Source of the DNA: CAXBBB01 sp963793245
Lineage (GTDB): Bacteria; Bacteroidota; Rhodothermia; Rhodothermales; BA12
Assembly (NCBI GenBank): GCA_963793245.1
Contig: CAWBZG010000002.1
Location: 186,001-250,000, forward strand
DNA: 64,000 nucleotides
Direction of reading: 5' to 3'
Under the pieces are notes generated by a model. That model was not told the DNA's origin. It worked only from the letters and a program-made list of their open reading frames with translations, and did not search any database. Below, piece after piece: positions 18,246 to 31,058 of this stretch. A program made the translations under genes and the position numbers. Every line of letters begins with the position of its first letter. Position 1 is the first letter of the stretch.

Positions 18246-19421
18246 TCAGGGTTTGAGGACGACCTTGATGCAGTCGTCTTTCTTGTCGCGGAACGTGTCG
18301 TACATCTTGGGAGCATCGTCGAGCGATGCGGTGTGCGTGATCACAAAGGACGGGTCGATGTCGCCATTGATGATCTTTTGCATCAGTGGGTCGAGGTAGC
18401 GCTGGACGTGCGTTTGGCCCATTTTGAACGTCAGCCCTTTGTTCATCGCCGCGCCGAAGGGGATGGTGACGGCGGCGGCATAGACGCCAGGGACCGAGAT
18501 CGTGCCTCCCTTCCGGCATGACTTGATTGCCTGCTGAAGCACGTACGGATGATCTGACTGCATGTGGACAGCGGCTTTGGCTTTATCGACGAGCGCTTTG
18601 GCATCGTTGGCCGCATGTGACTCGGCTCCTACCGCGTCGATGCAGCGGTCCGGTCCGCGCCCGTCGGTCATTTCCATCAGCGTCTCGTACACGTCGACGT
18701 CATCATCTGAGAAGTCGATGGTTTCGGCGCGTCCGTGTTTCTGGGCCATTGCCAGGCGTTCGGCGACTTGGTCGATGGCGATGACGCGACCGGCGCCCAT
18801 CATCCACGCGCTCTGAATCGCGAACTGGCCGACCGGCCCGCAGCCCCAGACGGCGACCGTGTCGCCCGGTTCGATTTCGGCGTTCTCGGCGGCCATGTAG
18901 CCCGTCGGGAAAATATCGGAGAGGAAGAGCGCTTGCTCGTCTGTCAGGGCGTCAGGCACTTTGATCGGGCCGACATCGGCGTAGGGTACGCGCAGCAATT
19001 CGGCCTGTCCGCCCGGAATGCCACCGAGCAGGTGCGAGTAGCCGTAGACGCCAGCGGGCGAGTGGCCCATCTGCTTCCGAGCGTTTTCCGGTTTGGGATT
19101 GGACTCGTCGCACAGCGAGAACATCGTTTTCTCGCAGAACCAGCAGTGCCCACACGAGATCGTGAATGGGACGACGACGCGGTCGCCCTTCTTCAAGTTG
19201 GTCACTCCCGATCCGACTTCCTCGACGATGCCCATCGGTTCGTGACCGATGATGTCGCCCTCCTTCATCATCGGGACGAAGCCGTCATACAGATGGAGGT
19301 CCGATCCACAGATGGCGGTCGACGTGATGCGGATGATGGCATCACGCGCATCTTGGATTTCGGGATCGGGATGAGTGTCGACGCGAACGTCGCCTTGTCC
19401 GTGCCAGGTGAGGGCTTTCAT
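18246..19421 (-). CDS. Zinc-dependent alcohol dehydrogenase (MDR family)
   Basis: A 391-residue medium-chain dehydrogenase. The catalytic-zinc region shows TAICGSDLHLYDG and GHEPMGIVEEVGSGV. The structural-zinc loop follows as CGHCWFCEKTMFSLC, a four-Cys pattern. The Rossmann fold is present as VAVWGCGPVGQFAIQSA. The length and the MKALTWHGQGDVRVD start are typical of the formaldehyde-dehydrogenase-like subgroup that is often annotated glutathione-dependent, though the true substrate is unknown. Monocistronic, with its own terminator. Confidence 0.9.
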   Translation of the reverse strand: MKALTWHGQGDVRVDTHPDPEIQDARDAIIRITSTAICGSDLHLYDGFVPMMKEGDIIGHEPMGIVEEVGSGVTNLKKGDRVVVPFTISCGHCWFCEKTMFSLCDESNPKPENARKQMGHSPAGVYGYSHLLGGIPGGQAELLRVPYADVGPIKVPDALTDEQALFLSDIFPTGYMAAENAEIEPGDTVAVWGCGPVGQFAIQSAWMMGAGRVIAIDQVAERLAMAQKHGRAETIDFSDDDVDVYETLMEMTDGRGPDRCIDAVGAESHAANDAKALVDKAKAAVHMQSDHPYVLQQAIKSCRKGGTISVPGVYAAAVTIPFGAAMNKGLTFKMGQTHVQRYLDPLMQKIINGDIDPSFVITHTASLDDAPKMYDTFRDKKDDCIKVVLKP

Positions 19422-19616
19422 AGGTGCGAGGAGTTGATGAGTGGAAGCTTTCTCACCGAGTCTCGCGTTCTACCGTTCCCATCGGTTGTTACGCACCTGC
19501 CTTCATCCCCTGTTCGTTTCTGCCTCTTCCAATTGGCGTTGCGAACTCCTGCCTCTTTCGCTTTTAGGTACGGTAGCTGAAAAGGTGATCCGCCGCGCAT
19601 CATGGCGACTGGCCTA

Positions 19617-21537
19617 CTAAAACGCCATCCGTGCGCCGAATACCCACCATCGGCCTGGCAGTGGTGCGAACAGGTCGGCGTAGTCCTCGTCGAGTAGGTT
19701 GCGGACTTCCAGCGTCAGCCGCGCATCGACACCCGTCAGCGGGAGGGCGAAAGCCGCACGGACGTTGTGAATCATGTATGCGTCAATGACGTCGCTATCG
19801 GGCGTACGGGCAATGGATTGCACGCCGACTCCAATGCGTCCCAGCGACGCGTGCAGGTGTGCCTGTACCAAGTGGCGCGCGTTGGTCAGGGCGTATTTGG
19901 CCTGCACGTTGTTGGCCAAACCGTCGATGGTGGCGTCGAGATACGTGTAGCCCACGTCAGCGGACAGGCCAACTCGCCCGAGCGTGCGGTAGGCGGACAC
20001 TTCGACTTCGCCGCCTGTCGTCTGAACGGTGCGCAGGTTGTTTGCAAAGAAGACAGCGTCGGGACTGCTGCGCGCAAAGTCGATGAGGTTGTCCACGTCG
20101 CGGCGGAACAGGGTGGCGCGGAGCGTCAGGCGCGACAGCGGACGCGCGAATCAGGTAGGCGTCCGCTCCGATCTCGGCCGACCACGCGCGCTCGGCGGTC
20201 AGGTCGGGGTTGCCGAGATCCTGGTTAGGGCGAGGCGCGACGGTGTTGAAGTAGCGCTCGACGAACGTGGGCGCCCGGACGCTGCGTCCAACGGCGGCGC
20301 GCAGGTCGACCGTCGGGGCGGCGTTCCAGATGGCGTCGATGGCCGGCGTGAGTTCGAAGCCGTACGCCTCGGCGTAGTCGGCGCGCAGTCTTGCGTTGAG
20401 CGTGGCATCGGCGATGCGGATTGTAGCGCCGCCCCATGCGCCACCGACTACGTCTCCGTGTTCGCCCATGTTGTTCGAGGCGATGTCGCGGGCGAGGGCG
20501 TCGGCTCCGGCGTGGAGCGATAGAGTGGGCGAGACGATGCGGCGTGCGTGGGCTGTCAGCGTGGCCTGCCGCGTCGTGTGTTCGTTGGCCGATGCGCTGG
20601 GGTTGTACTGGTACGTGTCCTCGTGGCGTCGCGCTCCGGCCTGCACGCGCCACAACGTCTGCCCGGCGACGCCTTCGAGGGCGGCCTGAAGCCACAGCGT
20701 TTGTGTCTGTTCGCGCGCGGTGTCCGACGCAAAGCTGGTGTAGAAGCGAACAGCGTCGAACTCGCGCGCGTCGAAAGCGGCGCGGGCAGAAAGCGTCGTC
20801 CTGCCGATTTGCTGACGCATGCCGACTGTCGCTGCGCCGCGCTCGAATCCGGCACGTGCGGTTGGCGGCTCGGGCGTGACGCCGTCGGCCAGCGTTTTGA
20901 GCGACGGGATGGTCTGTCCGCTCGCTTCGGAATACGCCGCCGCGACGGTGTAGCGTGCCCCGCCGACACTCGCCCAGGCTGCCGCATCGCCCATCGCCAA
21001 CCCGTACGATCCGCCGCTGATCGTTCCGCGTCCGCCTGCGCCGTTCGGCTCGCCTAGAGGAGCCGCTAGTCCGGCCTGCGTCTGGATGTGGATCACGCCG
21101 CCGACCGCATCGGCCCCATACTCGGCGGCGGCTGGTCCGCGCAGCAACTCGACGCGCACGATCTCCGAGAGCGGAATCGGAAAGTCGCTCAAGAAGTGGC
21201 CCGTCATCGGGTCGTTGAAGCGAACGCCGTCGATCAGCAGCAGAATCCCGTTGAACGTCGACCCGCGGATCGTGAAGTCGCTCTGGACACCGAACGGACC
21301 TCTGCTGAGCACTTCGGCACCCGCCAGTCCACGCAGCAACTCGTCGACCGATGCGACGGGCAGCGCGGCGATTTCTGCTGCCGTCACCACGCGTATGGCC
21401 TGTCCGACGGTCCGCGCGCTCTGCGGCAGCCGCGACGCTGTCACGACGACGCTGTCGGGGAGGACGACGGGCGCTATCTGGGCGCTGGCGGGCACACAAG
21501 CGAAGAAGAGGAGCGACAGCAGGCGGCGCATCGGCAT
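19617..21537 (-). CDS. TonB-dependent outer-membrane receptor, BtuB-like (frameshifted)
   Basis: About 635 residues when joined. A signal peptide is followed by a TonB-box-like segment (DSVVVTAS) and a plug domain (SVDELLRGLAGAEVL, FTIRGS, ILLLIDGVRFNDP, VELLRGPAAAEYGADAVGG). The 22-strand barrel ends with WWVFGARMAF, a terminal aromatic as usual. Short plug and barrel lengths fit the vitamin B12 receptor group, but the ligand is uncertain. The frame shifts once near 20100-20150, and barrel sequence (DNLIDFARSS) continues in the new frame. No TonB, cobalamin gene or riboswitch is adjacent. Confidence 0.87.
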
Positions 21538-21630
21538 CGGAGAAGGAGGAGTGCGAAGCTACGCCTGACGCTCCGAAGCCGGAGTGAAGCGGTCTGGCCA
21601 ACCTGTCGTCGCCTGGCTCGTTATACGCGA

Positions 21631-22224
21631 ATGCCCAAACCGCTTCGCCTTGGCCTCTTCGGAGGCACGTTCAATCCACCGCACGCCGGTCACGTTGCGG
21701 TGGCGCAGGCGGCGCGTGAGCAGTTGGCGCTCGATCGGGTGCTCTGGATGCCGTCGGCGCGTCCGCCGCACAAGACTGTCGGCGTGTCGCCCGCTCATCG
21801 GCTCGCAATGACCCAACTGGCTACGTCAGATTGGCCAGACTTCGACGTGTCCGATCTCGAACTGCGCCGAGCGGGGCGCTCGTTCACCGCGGACACGCTC
21901 GACGCCCTCCATGCCCTCCACCCCGACGCGCGGTGGTGGTTGATCCTAGGCGAGGACAGTCTGGCGAGTTTCCCGACATGGCGCGATCCCGATCGCATCG
22001 TCGCGCTCGCTCGGCTGGCTGTGTACCGTCGCGGTGAGGGCGCTCCGGTCGGTTCACCGTACGCCGAATACGTCGACTGGATAGATGCGCCGCGCGTCGA
22101 CGTGAGCAGTACCAGTTTGCGGGAGCGTCTGTCGCATGGGCGTTCCATCGCGGGCCAAATGCACGTCGCAGTCGCCGATTACGCCCGTTTCCATCGTCTG
22201 TATCGTAAGGCGAACGATAACTGA
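21631..22224 (+). CDS. nadD: Nicotinate-nucleotide adenylyltransferase
   Basis: 197 residues from ATG at 21631. Longer in-frame extensions upstream run through the TonB receptor on the other strand and are not real. The nucleotidyltransferase signature GLFGGTFNPPHAGHV is at residues 8-22, and the second conserved motif, SSTSLRERL, lies near residue 157. NadD adenylylates nicotinate mononucleotide in NAD synthesis, in the cytoplasm. Length is typical of the family. Confidence 0.93.
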   Translation: MPKPLRLGLFGGTFNPPHAGHVAVAQAAREQLALDRVLWMPSARPPHKTVGVSPAHRLAMTQLATSDWPDFDVSDLELRRAGRSFTADTLDALHALHPDARWWLILGEDSLASFPTWRDPDRIVALARLAVYRRGEGAPVGSPYAEYVDWIDAPRVDVSSTSLRERLSHGRSIAGQMHVAVADYARFHRLYRKANDN

Positions 22225-22308
22225 ACGTTAACGGCGGATGGGACACATCTACCGCCGTGGATTCCGTTCTTGTCCAGACTCTTTCCTGCGCTCTCTCCGA
22301 CGTTTCTC

Positions 22309-22980
22309 ATGGGCCTGCTCGACCTCTTCCGCAACGCACAACCCGCCCTGGTCCGCCAGGCGCTGGGCGATGTGCAGCGGATGCTGGCGATCGGGCAGCA
22401 GATGTTCGGCGCGGCGACGGGAACGCTACTCGACAACGAGATCCTCGATCTGAATCTGGCGAGTCTCGACAGCCAGGTCAACGCGCTAGAGGAGGATGTC
22501 CGGCGTGCCCTGCTCGAACACTTGGCCGTCGATCCCGAACGCGAGTTGGTGCTGAGCCTAAAGCTGGTATCTGTCGTCAACGAAGCCGAGCGCATCGGCG
22601 ATCTGGGCAAGGCGCTGGCCCGCAACGCCGCACTGTCGCGTCACCCGCGTCGAGGACCGCTCGTCGAGCGCCTGCGGATTCTGCGCGGACGCGTCGACCA
22701 AGCGTTTGGCGATACCATCGTGTGCTTCGCCGAACGCGATTCGAGTCGGGCGCTGGCCATCATCGAACGCCACACGTCGATCAAAGCCGACGCTGCCCTG
22801 TTGATGCGCGCGCTCGCCACGAGCGACGTTCCGACCAACGAGGCGACGGTCTTGGCGCTGAGCATCCACATGATCTCGCGCGTGAGTTCGCACCTGTCCA
22901 ACATCGCATCGGCGATGACGGGCACCTACGAGATGCTCCGCCGAGGCGGTCAATCTCGCTCCGAGCGCGACGCGGCCTAG
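22309..22980 (+). CDS. PhoU-domain protein
   Basis: 223 residues from MGLLDLF at 22309. All-helical, with two PhoU-type three-helix repeats. The motif LVSVVNEAERIGDLGKALARN matches the metal-binding E(R/K)xxD of the family, and IHMISRVSSHLSNIASAMTG is its second, less conserved copy. PhoU proteins modulate phosphate transport and signalling. No pst or Na/Pi transporter gene is adjacent, so its partner is not evident. Confidence 0.8.
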   Translation: MGLLDLFRNAQPALVRQALGDVQRMLAIGQQMFGAATGTLLDNEILDLNLASLDSQVNALEEDVRRALLEHLAVDPERELVLSLKLVSVVNEAERIGDLGKALARNAALSRHPRRGPLVERLRILRGRVDQAFGDTIVCFAERDSSRALAIIERHTSIKADAALLMRALATSDVPTNEATVLALSIHMISRVSSHLSNIASAMTGTYEMLRRGGQSRSERDAA

Positions 22981-23132
22981 CGATTCTGCGCGTCCGATGC
23001 GTCGCGCCAGTGGGTCGCGTATCGCCCGCCTTCGCATTCGACGAAGTCGCGACGCCTTCCAGACTTAACCCCAGAGTCACGTCGATACGCGAACTCCTCG
23101 GGTAGCCTGTAGGAAAACCCATTCGCGTCCAG

Positions 23133-24224
23133 ATGACGACTGACGATCTCTCTTCCTACCGACTCGGCCAGATCGCGCTGGTGGCATTGGCGGTTCTGCT
23201 GGCGTTTGTTTTTGTCCCCGCCATCGGGCAGGTGCTCCTGCTCCTGTTCGCCGCTCTGTTGCTAGGTCTGCTCTTCAGCGGACTGGCCGACGAACTGAGG
23301 CGCCGCACGCCGCTGAGTTCCGGCTGGTCGCTGGGCGTCGTGATTGCAGGCGTTCTCGCAGGTCTGGGTGGCTTGTTCTGGTTGATCGGCCCGAGTGTGG
23401 CTGAGCAGGTGCAGAAAATTATCGAGCAGGCACCCCAATACGCGCAGACGATCGAGGAGCGATTGGAAGCGTGGGGTATTGGGGCCTCTGTGTTGGAGCG
23501 GGTGAGCGGTGAGACGAGTGGAATGGTGCGGCGCATGGTCGGCACGTTTTCGAGCGCCGTCGTCAACACGTTCGTCCTCCTCTTCGGCGGCATCTTTCTG
23601 GCGGTGACGCCCAAACCGTACTTCGACGGCATCGTCAAGCTGCTCCCGTCACGCTATCACACTCGTACACATGAGGTGCTGCTCGCCACCGGGCACGCGC
23701 TTCGGCGGTGGCTGATCGGTCGAGGCATTTCGATGCTGATCTTGGGCGTGCTCACCGGCTTGGGGCTGATGCTGTTCGGCGTACCGCTCGCTCTCACGCT
23801 GGCGATTTTGGCGGCATTGCTTTCGTTCATTCCATACGTCGGCGGATTTATCTGGCTGATCGTCGGCGCCGGAGCCGCGCTTGCAACGGGGACGACGGGC
23901 GATTTATACGCCGTCGTTGGCATCTACGCGGCTGCACAGTTCGTCGAGAGCAACCTGCTCATGCCTCTCGTCCAGCGCCGCACGACGGACATTCTGCCGT
24001 TCGTCCTGATTGCCTCACAACTGATCCTGGGCACACTCGCGGGTGGGCTGGGCATCCTCGTCGCTGCACCACTCGCCGTGGCGACCATGGTGCTGATCCA
24101 GATGCTCTACGTCCAAGACACCTTGGGCAATCCCGTCCACGTGCTGGGCGCCGGAAGCCGAAGCGCCGATCACTCGGATGGTCCTCTTCCAGAAGAGGAG
24201 CCGCTGGAAACAGGCGGCGAGTGA
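23133..24224 (+). CDS. AI-2E family transporter (UPF0118)
   Basis: A 363-residue membrane protein with about seven or eight hydrophobic segments. Family features are the early LLLFAALLLGLLFSGL span, a central amphipathic region, and the C-terminal block LSFIPYVGGFIWLI, AAQFVESNLLMPLVQ and GTLAGGLGILVAAPLAV. Members include the TqsA exporter of autoinducer-2 and Na+/H+ antiporters; which applies is unknown. The C-terminal tail is hydrophilic. Confidence 0.9.
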   Translation: MTTDDLSSYRLGQIALVALAVLLAFVFVPAIGQVLLLLFAALLLGLLFSGLADELRRRTPLSSGWSLGVVIAGVLAGLGGLFWLIGPSVAEQVQKIIEQAPQYAQTIEERLEAWGIGASVLERVSGETSGMVRRMVGTFSSAVVNTFVLLFGGIFLAVTPKPYFDGIVKLLPSRYHTRTHEVLLATGHALRRWLIGRGISMLILGVLTGLGLMLFGVPLALTLAILAALLSFIPYVGGFIWLIVGAGAALATGTTGDLYAVVGIYAAAQFVESNLLMPLVQRRTTDILPFVLIASQLILGTLAGGLGILVAAPLAVATMVLIQMLYVQDTLGNPVHVLGAGSRSADHSDGPLPEEEPLETGGE

Positions 24225-24331
24225 AAGGGGGGAGAGGGGCGTACGTTGGCTCCATACCGTACGTCTTCTGCGTTGAGGGTCGACTACTCCACCCAGTCGC
24301 GCGTGGGCCGCAGTGCCTGAGCCGGGGTGCG

Positions 24332-24627
24332 TTACGCCGTCTCCACTGCTTCTGGAACGGAGCGTGCGTAGAGCATATCGTACGCTAAGTCACCCCCGCA
24401 CGACCATTCCAGACTGCCGTGTACCACATCCACTTGCTCGAATGCGTGCTGCTCTGCGTGCTGCTCACGGAGCAGTTGGAAAACGGGTAGATGCAGAAGA
24501 GGGTTCACATCGAAACGACGTGATTCTCCATTTGCGAATGTTAGTGCTACCATCCGATCTGGAAGTGGAGTCACCGAGACCAAAAACGGTGCTTCATAGC
24601 AAAAGGTACTCGGAGATGTTCGGCATA

Positions 24628-24631
<4 letters not shown>
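24332..24631 (-). CDS. DUF2442 domain protein
   Basis: About 99 residues from a GTG that overlaps the gcvP stop codon (GTGA, 24628-24631). The DUF2442 pattern VTPLPDRMVALTFANGESRRFDV is followed by the family's WSCGGDLAYDMLYARS ending. DUF2442 proteins are small and often sit next to DUF4160 genes in toxin-antitoxin-like pairs; no DUF4160 neighbour is present here. The tight overlap with gcvP is unexpected for such a gene. Confidence 0.72.
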
Positions 24632-27502
<2,871 letters not shown>

Positions 27503-27803
27503 GGGCGCGAGAGGGCGGGTGGGCTGGAGCGGAACGCTACGACATGCCGGACGACGGGGCAATCGAAGTCGACGTGCATGAGCGGCTTTCAATCGCGGTT
27601 GAAAGATGCGGTTTCTGCGCTGAGAGTGAATCGCGAGAGGAGCGCGCGGTGCGCTGTTGGCGCGTCGGACAAAAAATCTCGCCGGTGTCTAAAGGTCGAG
27701 CAGGGGAGGCCGATAGCTAGGGAGCAGACCCGCCGAGGTCGGGCGCCATCGGTGCCGACGTACTCGGTCCCCTACAATCCACTTTTACCCGACCCCAAGC
27801 GCT
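27503..27803. other. Divergent intergenic region between gcvP and cheY
   Basis: About 300 bp with no coding sequence. It must hold promoters for both directions, but I see no confident boxes. I looked for the conserved core of a glycine riboswitch ahead of gcvP and did not find it. Confidence 0.4.
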
Positions 27804-28184
27804 ATGAAATGCCTTGTCGTTGACGACTCGCCCACCATGCGCCGCATCGTAGCCAATGCGCTCCGCGAAATCGGTTACCCCGAAGTCGTCGAAGCCGAAG
27901 ATGGCGGCGATGCTCTCGCCCGAATGGAAGAGCACCCGGACATCGAGTTCGTCCTCACCGATTGGAATATGCCCAACGTGAACGGCCTCGAGCTTGTCCG
28001 CGCAATCCGGGCCAACCCCAAGCACGCCGACCTTCCGATCCTCATGGTGACCACGCGCGGCATGAAAGAAGACGTCGTCGCGGCTATGCAAGCGCGCGTC
28101 AACAACTACGTCGTCAAGCCCTTTACGCCCGACGTGCTCAAGAGCAAGATCGACGCGATCATGCGCCGCTTGCAGGCTGCCTAG
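27804..28184 (+). CDS. cheY: CheY-type chemotaxis response regulator
   Basis: A 126-residue stand-alone receiver domain. All key residues are visible: the acidic pair in VVDDSPTMR, the phospho-acceptor Asp53 in LTDWNMPNVNG, Thr in MVTTRG and Lys in VVKPFTP. There is no output domain, so it is expected to act on the flagellar motor switch. It lies 52 bp ahead of a cheZ-like gene and then motA, which supports the chemotaxis role. Confidence 0.92.
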   Translation: MKCLVVDDSPTMRRIVANALREIGYPEVVEAEDGGDALARMEEHPDIEFVLTDWNMPNVNGLELVRAIRANPKHADLPILMVTTRGMKEDVVAAMQARVNNYVVKPFTPDVLKSKIDAIMRRLQAA

Positions 28185-28236
28185 CCTGCCCTCCTCGTCG
28201 GCGCGATGCGCTGCTCACCCCCCAACCCCTCCTATC

Positions 28237-29374
28237 ATGTCACACTCGCCCGCCCGCGTCGACTTCTCCGTCGTCATGCATAAGCTGGACGAGATGCGGT
28301 CCTTTTTCGTCATTGGACAGCGCTCGATCCCGCTCATCGAAGACCTGCTCCAGTTCGTCGGCGACATCTCTCCGCTGCTCAACGATATCAGCACGTCGCT
28401 CTCGTTCTCGACGAGCCGGATGCCGTCCGCCGCGACCCAACTCGAAAAGGTGACGGCGGCGACCGAGCTGGCAACGACTGAGATCCTGAACCTGGTCGAT
28501 AGGGTGAGCGAGCACGTGAGTGTGGCGTCGCTGGCAGAGCAGAACGCACGCGACTACCGCGAGCAACTGCGCGAACGCGACACCCGCTTTCTCCAAGCGC
28601 TCGGAGCCGCTGCCGATGCCCCTGCCGTACGTGACGTGCTGAGTCAGTGGAAAGAGGAAGGCGAGACCATCGTCGCCAACTGGGAGGACACGAGCGAGCA
28701 GCAGAAGGCGAGCCTGGACAACGTCCGCAAAGACCTGAACCAGATCATGATGTCGCTGCAGGTGCAGGACATCACGGCGCAGCAGATCGCGTCGGTCAAT
28801 CACCTGATCGAATCGGTGCGGATGCGCCTGAGCGAGATCAGCGAGCGCGTCGCCGCCGACATGGGCGGTGGGTCGATGTCGAAGCCGGTCGACACGCTTC
28901 AGGAGATCCGCGACGGACAGTCGCAGTTCGACCCGATGGCACGCTTCGATCCCAACGGAAATCACCAGGACATCGCCGATCAACTCGTCCAGCGCTCGAA
29001 CGACGGCGAAGACCTCACCGGCGAAGTCGACGAAGCCAAGCTCAACGCCGTCACCTACGGCGCCAGTGGCTTTGACCTCGACGCGCCCGCCGCCAGCTAC
29101 GGCGACGGCTACGACTTCGAGCCGTCCGGTGACGGCCAGAGCGTAGAGGCCGACTTCGACCCCAGCGCTTTCGCCGATAGCTTTGCCGACTTCGAAAACG
29201 ACACGGGTCACGGCCGACGACGAGCCGTTCGACCCGGACGCCTTCGCCGACGCTTTCGCGGACAACGAAAGCAAGGACGAGCAGAAGAAGCCAGCCGCCG
29301 CACCCGCTCCCGCAGGCTTTGCCGACGACGGAGGCTTTGCGTCCGCCGACGACATTGACGCGCTCTTCGGCTGA
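28237..29374 (+). CDS. cheZ: CheZ-like CheY-P phosphatase (frameshifted near its end)
   Basis: About 379 residues when joined. The long helical hairpin of CheZ contains LQVQDITAQQI, with Asp178 and Gln182 at the same four-residue spacing as the catalytic pair of E. coli CheZ (Asp143/Gln147). An acidic, disordered linker follows. The C-terminus SADDIDALFG matches the CheY-binding tail of CheZ. The frame breaks near 29203: deleting one G from GGG gives DTVTADDEPFDPDAF, which continues to the tail. The protein would dephosphorylate CheY to reset motor signalling. The linker is much longer than in enterobacterial CheZ. Confidence 0.85.
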
Positions 29375-29466
29375 TCCACGCCGAACTCACCCTTTGCCCT
29401 TCGCGCGCTTAGCCCAACCCAACTGCGCGCGCCCTTTCCGGCTGCTCCCTCCCCAACCGCCGCGAC

Positions 29467-30264
29467 ATGAAACAGACTCTGATTATCGGCTTCGTGCTCG
29501 GCCTTGCGCTGATCTACTTCCCGATCTTCACCGGCGACGGCGTCGCGACGTTCTTCGACATCCCGTCGATTCTGATCGTGCTCGGAGGTACGACGGCCGC
29601 TCTGCTCGCCAACTATACGCTGGATGAGTTCATGGTGATGGTCAAAAAGACCGGGACGATGTTCACGTTCAAGGAGCCGGAGTGCGCCAAGTACGTCCAG
29701 GAGTTTACCGAACTCTCCCGCATCGCACGCCGCGAAGGGCTGTTGGCGCTCGACCGCAAGATGGCCGAGATCGAAGACGAACTGACCCGCTTCGGACTGG
29801 AGATGGCCGTCGACGGGACCGACGCCAAGGAGATCGACGCGTTCATGGAGCAGCGCATCGACAACCAGAAAGCCGACTACTTCATGCTGTCGCGGTTGTA
29901 TAGCAGCGCCGCAGCGTTCGCGCCTTCGTTCGGCATGATCGGCACGCTCATCGGACTGATCCAGATGATGCAGAACCTGTCCGACCCGGCAGCCATCGGC
30001 GCAGGCATGGCCGTCGCGATGATTACGACGTTCTACGGCGCGCTCTTCGCCAACCTCTTTTTTATCCCGATGGCCGCGCGCGCCGGTAACCAGGCCGCCG
30101 CTATCGCCAACGTCGGTAATATCATCCGCGTCGGCGTGATCGGCATCGTCCGGGGCGACAGTCCGTCGGTCGTCGAGAAGCGGCTGTCGCTGTACGTCGG
30201 CGGCGAGGCAGCAAGTGGCGCCGACGCAGGCGAGGAAGCTGCCGAGTTGAAGAAGGCGGCCTGA
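29467..30264 (+). CDS. motA: Flagellar motor stator protein MotA
   Basis: A 265-residue inner-membrane protein with four predicted spans: two near the N-terminus (IIGFVLGLALIYF, SILIVLGGTTAALL) and two after the cytoplasmic loop. The loop has the charged residues that contact FliG (SRIARREGLLALD). The conserved proline region reads APSFGMIGTLIGLI. MotA with MotB forms the proton-driven stator. MotB is not encoded next to it; a fasciclin gene on the other strand follows. Confidence 0.93.
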   Translation: MKQTLIIGFVLGLALIYFPIFTGDGVATFFDIPSILIVLGGTTAALLANYTLDEFMVMVKKTGTMFTFKEPECAKYVQEFTELSRIARREGLLALDRKMAEIEDELTRFGLEMAVDGTDAKEIDAFMEQRIDNQKADYFMLSRLYSSAAAFAPSFGMIGTLIGLIQMMQNLSDPAAIGAGMAVAMITTFYGALFANLFFIPMAARAGNQAAAIANVGNIIRVGVIGIVRGDSPSVVEKRLSLYVGGEAASGADAGEEAAELKKAA

Positions 30265-30278
30265 TCTACCCCGCTACC

Positions 30279-30326
30279 AAACGTGTCGCGGCGCTCCCTC
30301 GGAAGAAGGAGCGCCGCGACACGTTT
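30279..30326. terminator. Bidirectional terminator between motA and the fasciclin gene
   Basis: A perfect 19-bp stem: AAACGTGTCGCGGCGCTCC at 30279-30297 pairs with 30308-30326 across a 10-base loop. It lies between convergent stop codons. There is no long T run; the A/T ends of the stem supply only three. Confidence 0.8.
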
Positions 30327-30337
30327 GGGGAGCGCGA

Positions 30338-30844
30338 TCAGTTGCGGCTGACTGCGCGTGGCATGATGACGCGGTCGACAACGACGATGCTACCGTTGGA
30401 CGCTTGAATCGCCGATACAAGACCGGCACCGCCGATGGTGATGCCCAGTTCGCCGTTGTTCAGAGGGAGCAGGCCGGAGGAGGTTAGCTGTTCTTCGAGT
30501 CCGTCTGCGCGCGTGTGGATGTCGTCGATGGAGAAGCTCTCGCCCTCAATCACGTGATAGCCGAGCAGCGTGCGCAGGCGTTCGGGGTTGCCCATCACAC
30601 TTGCCAGCATGCCTTCGGGAAGCGCATCGAAGGCGTCGTTGGTAGGCGCGAGGATCGTAAAGGGACCGTCGCCCGAGAGCGCGTCGACCAGTCCAGCGGC
30701 TTGCACGGCCTGAACGAGGGTCGAGAACGTCGGCGTGTCCATCGCGATCTCCAGAACGGTCGGAGTCGTGTCGTCCTGCGCGCGCGACTGCGGCACGGCG
30801 ACGAGGAGCAAGAGCACGAAGAGGAGGGAAAGTCGTTTGATCAT
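30338..30844 (-). CDS. Secreted fasciclin (FAS1) domain protein
   Basis: 168 residues from the ATG at 30844; longer in-frame extensions upstream lack a signal. A signal peptide (LSLLFVLLLLVAVPQSRAQ) is followed by a single FAS1 domain: TFSTLVQAVQAAGLVDAL, FTILAPTNDAFDALP, LLGYHVIEG and IVVVDRVIMP. FAS1 domains mediate adhesion at cell surfaces. No anchor or T9SS tail is present, so it is probably periplasmic or released. Confidence 0.93.
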   Translation of the reverse strand: MIKRLSLLFVLLLLVAVPQSRAQDDTTPTVLEIAMDTPTFSTLVQAVQAAGLVDALSGDGPFTILAPTNDAFDALPEGMLASVMGNPERLRTLLGYHVIEGESFSIDDIHTRADGLEEQLTSSGLLPLNNGELGITIGGAGLVSAIQASNGSIVVVDRVIMPRAVSRN

Positions 30845-31058
30845 GTCGGATATGGAATAGGGAGGTAGTGCTATGCGAGCGGCGGTACCGGCTTCCCGGC
30901 GAGACGCAACGGCCAAGCTACGCGGCAAGACCGCAGTGTGTCGGTTTAGGTAACGATTGGGGCGATTCGCTGCGTATTCGGTACACGTCGGACCACGGCA
31001 ATCCAGAGGTGCATTCGATCTGCACTCCACTAATCGTACCAACCTAAGTATACCACCT

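Noticed and set aside
21538..21630. Cobalamin riboswitch ahead of the BtuB-like receptor
   Set aside because: Fewer than 100 bases separate it from nadD, too short for that RNA, and no B12-box was seen.
22257..23105. Plus-strand reading frame overlapping the PhoU-like gene
   Set aside because: Arg-rich out-of-frame shadow; the PhoU frame has the conserved helices.
27503..27803. Glycine riboswitch ahead of gcvP
   Set aside because: The expected conserved core sequences were not found by eye on the minus strand.
28240..29379. 379-codon minus-strand reading frame opposite cheZ
   Set aside because: Shadow of the cheZ coding strand, which has catalytic and tail motifs.
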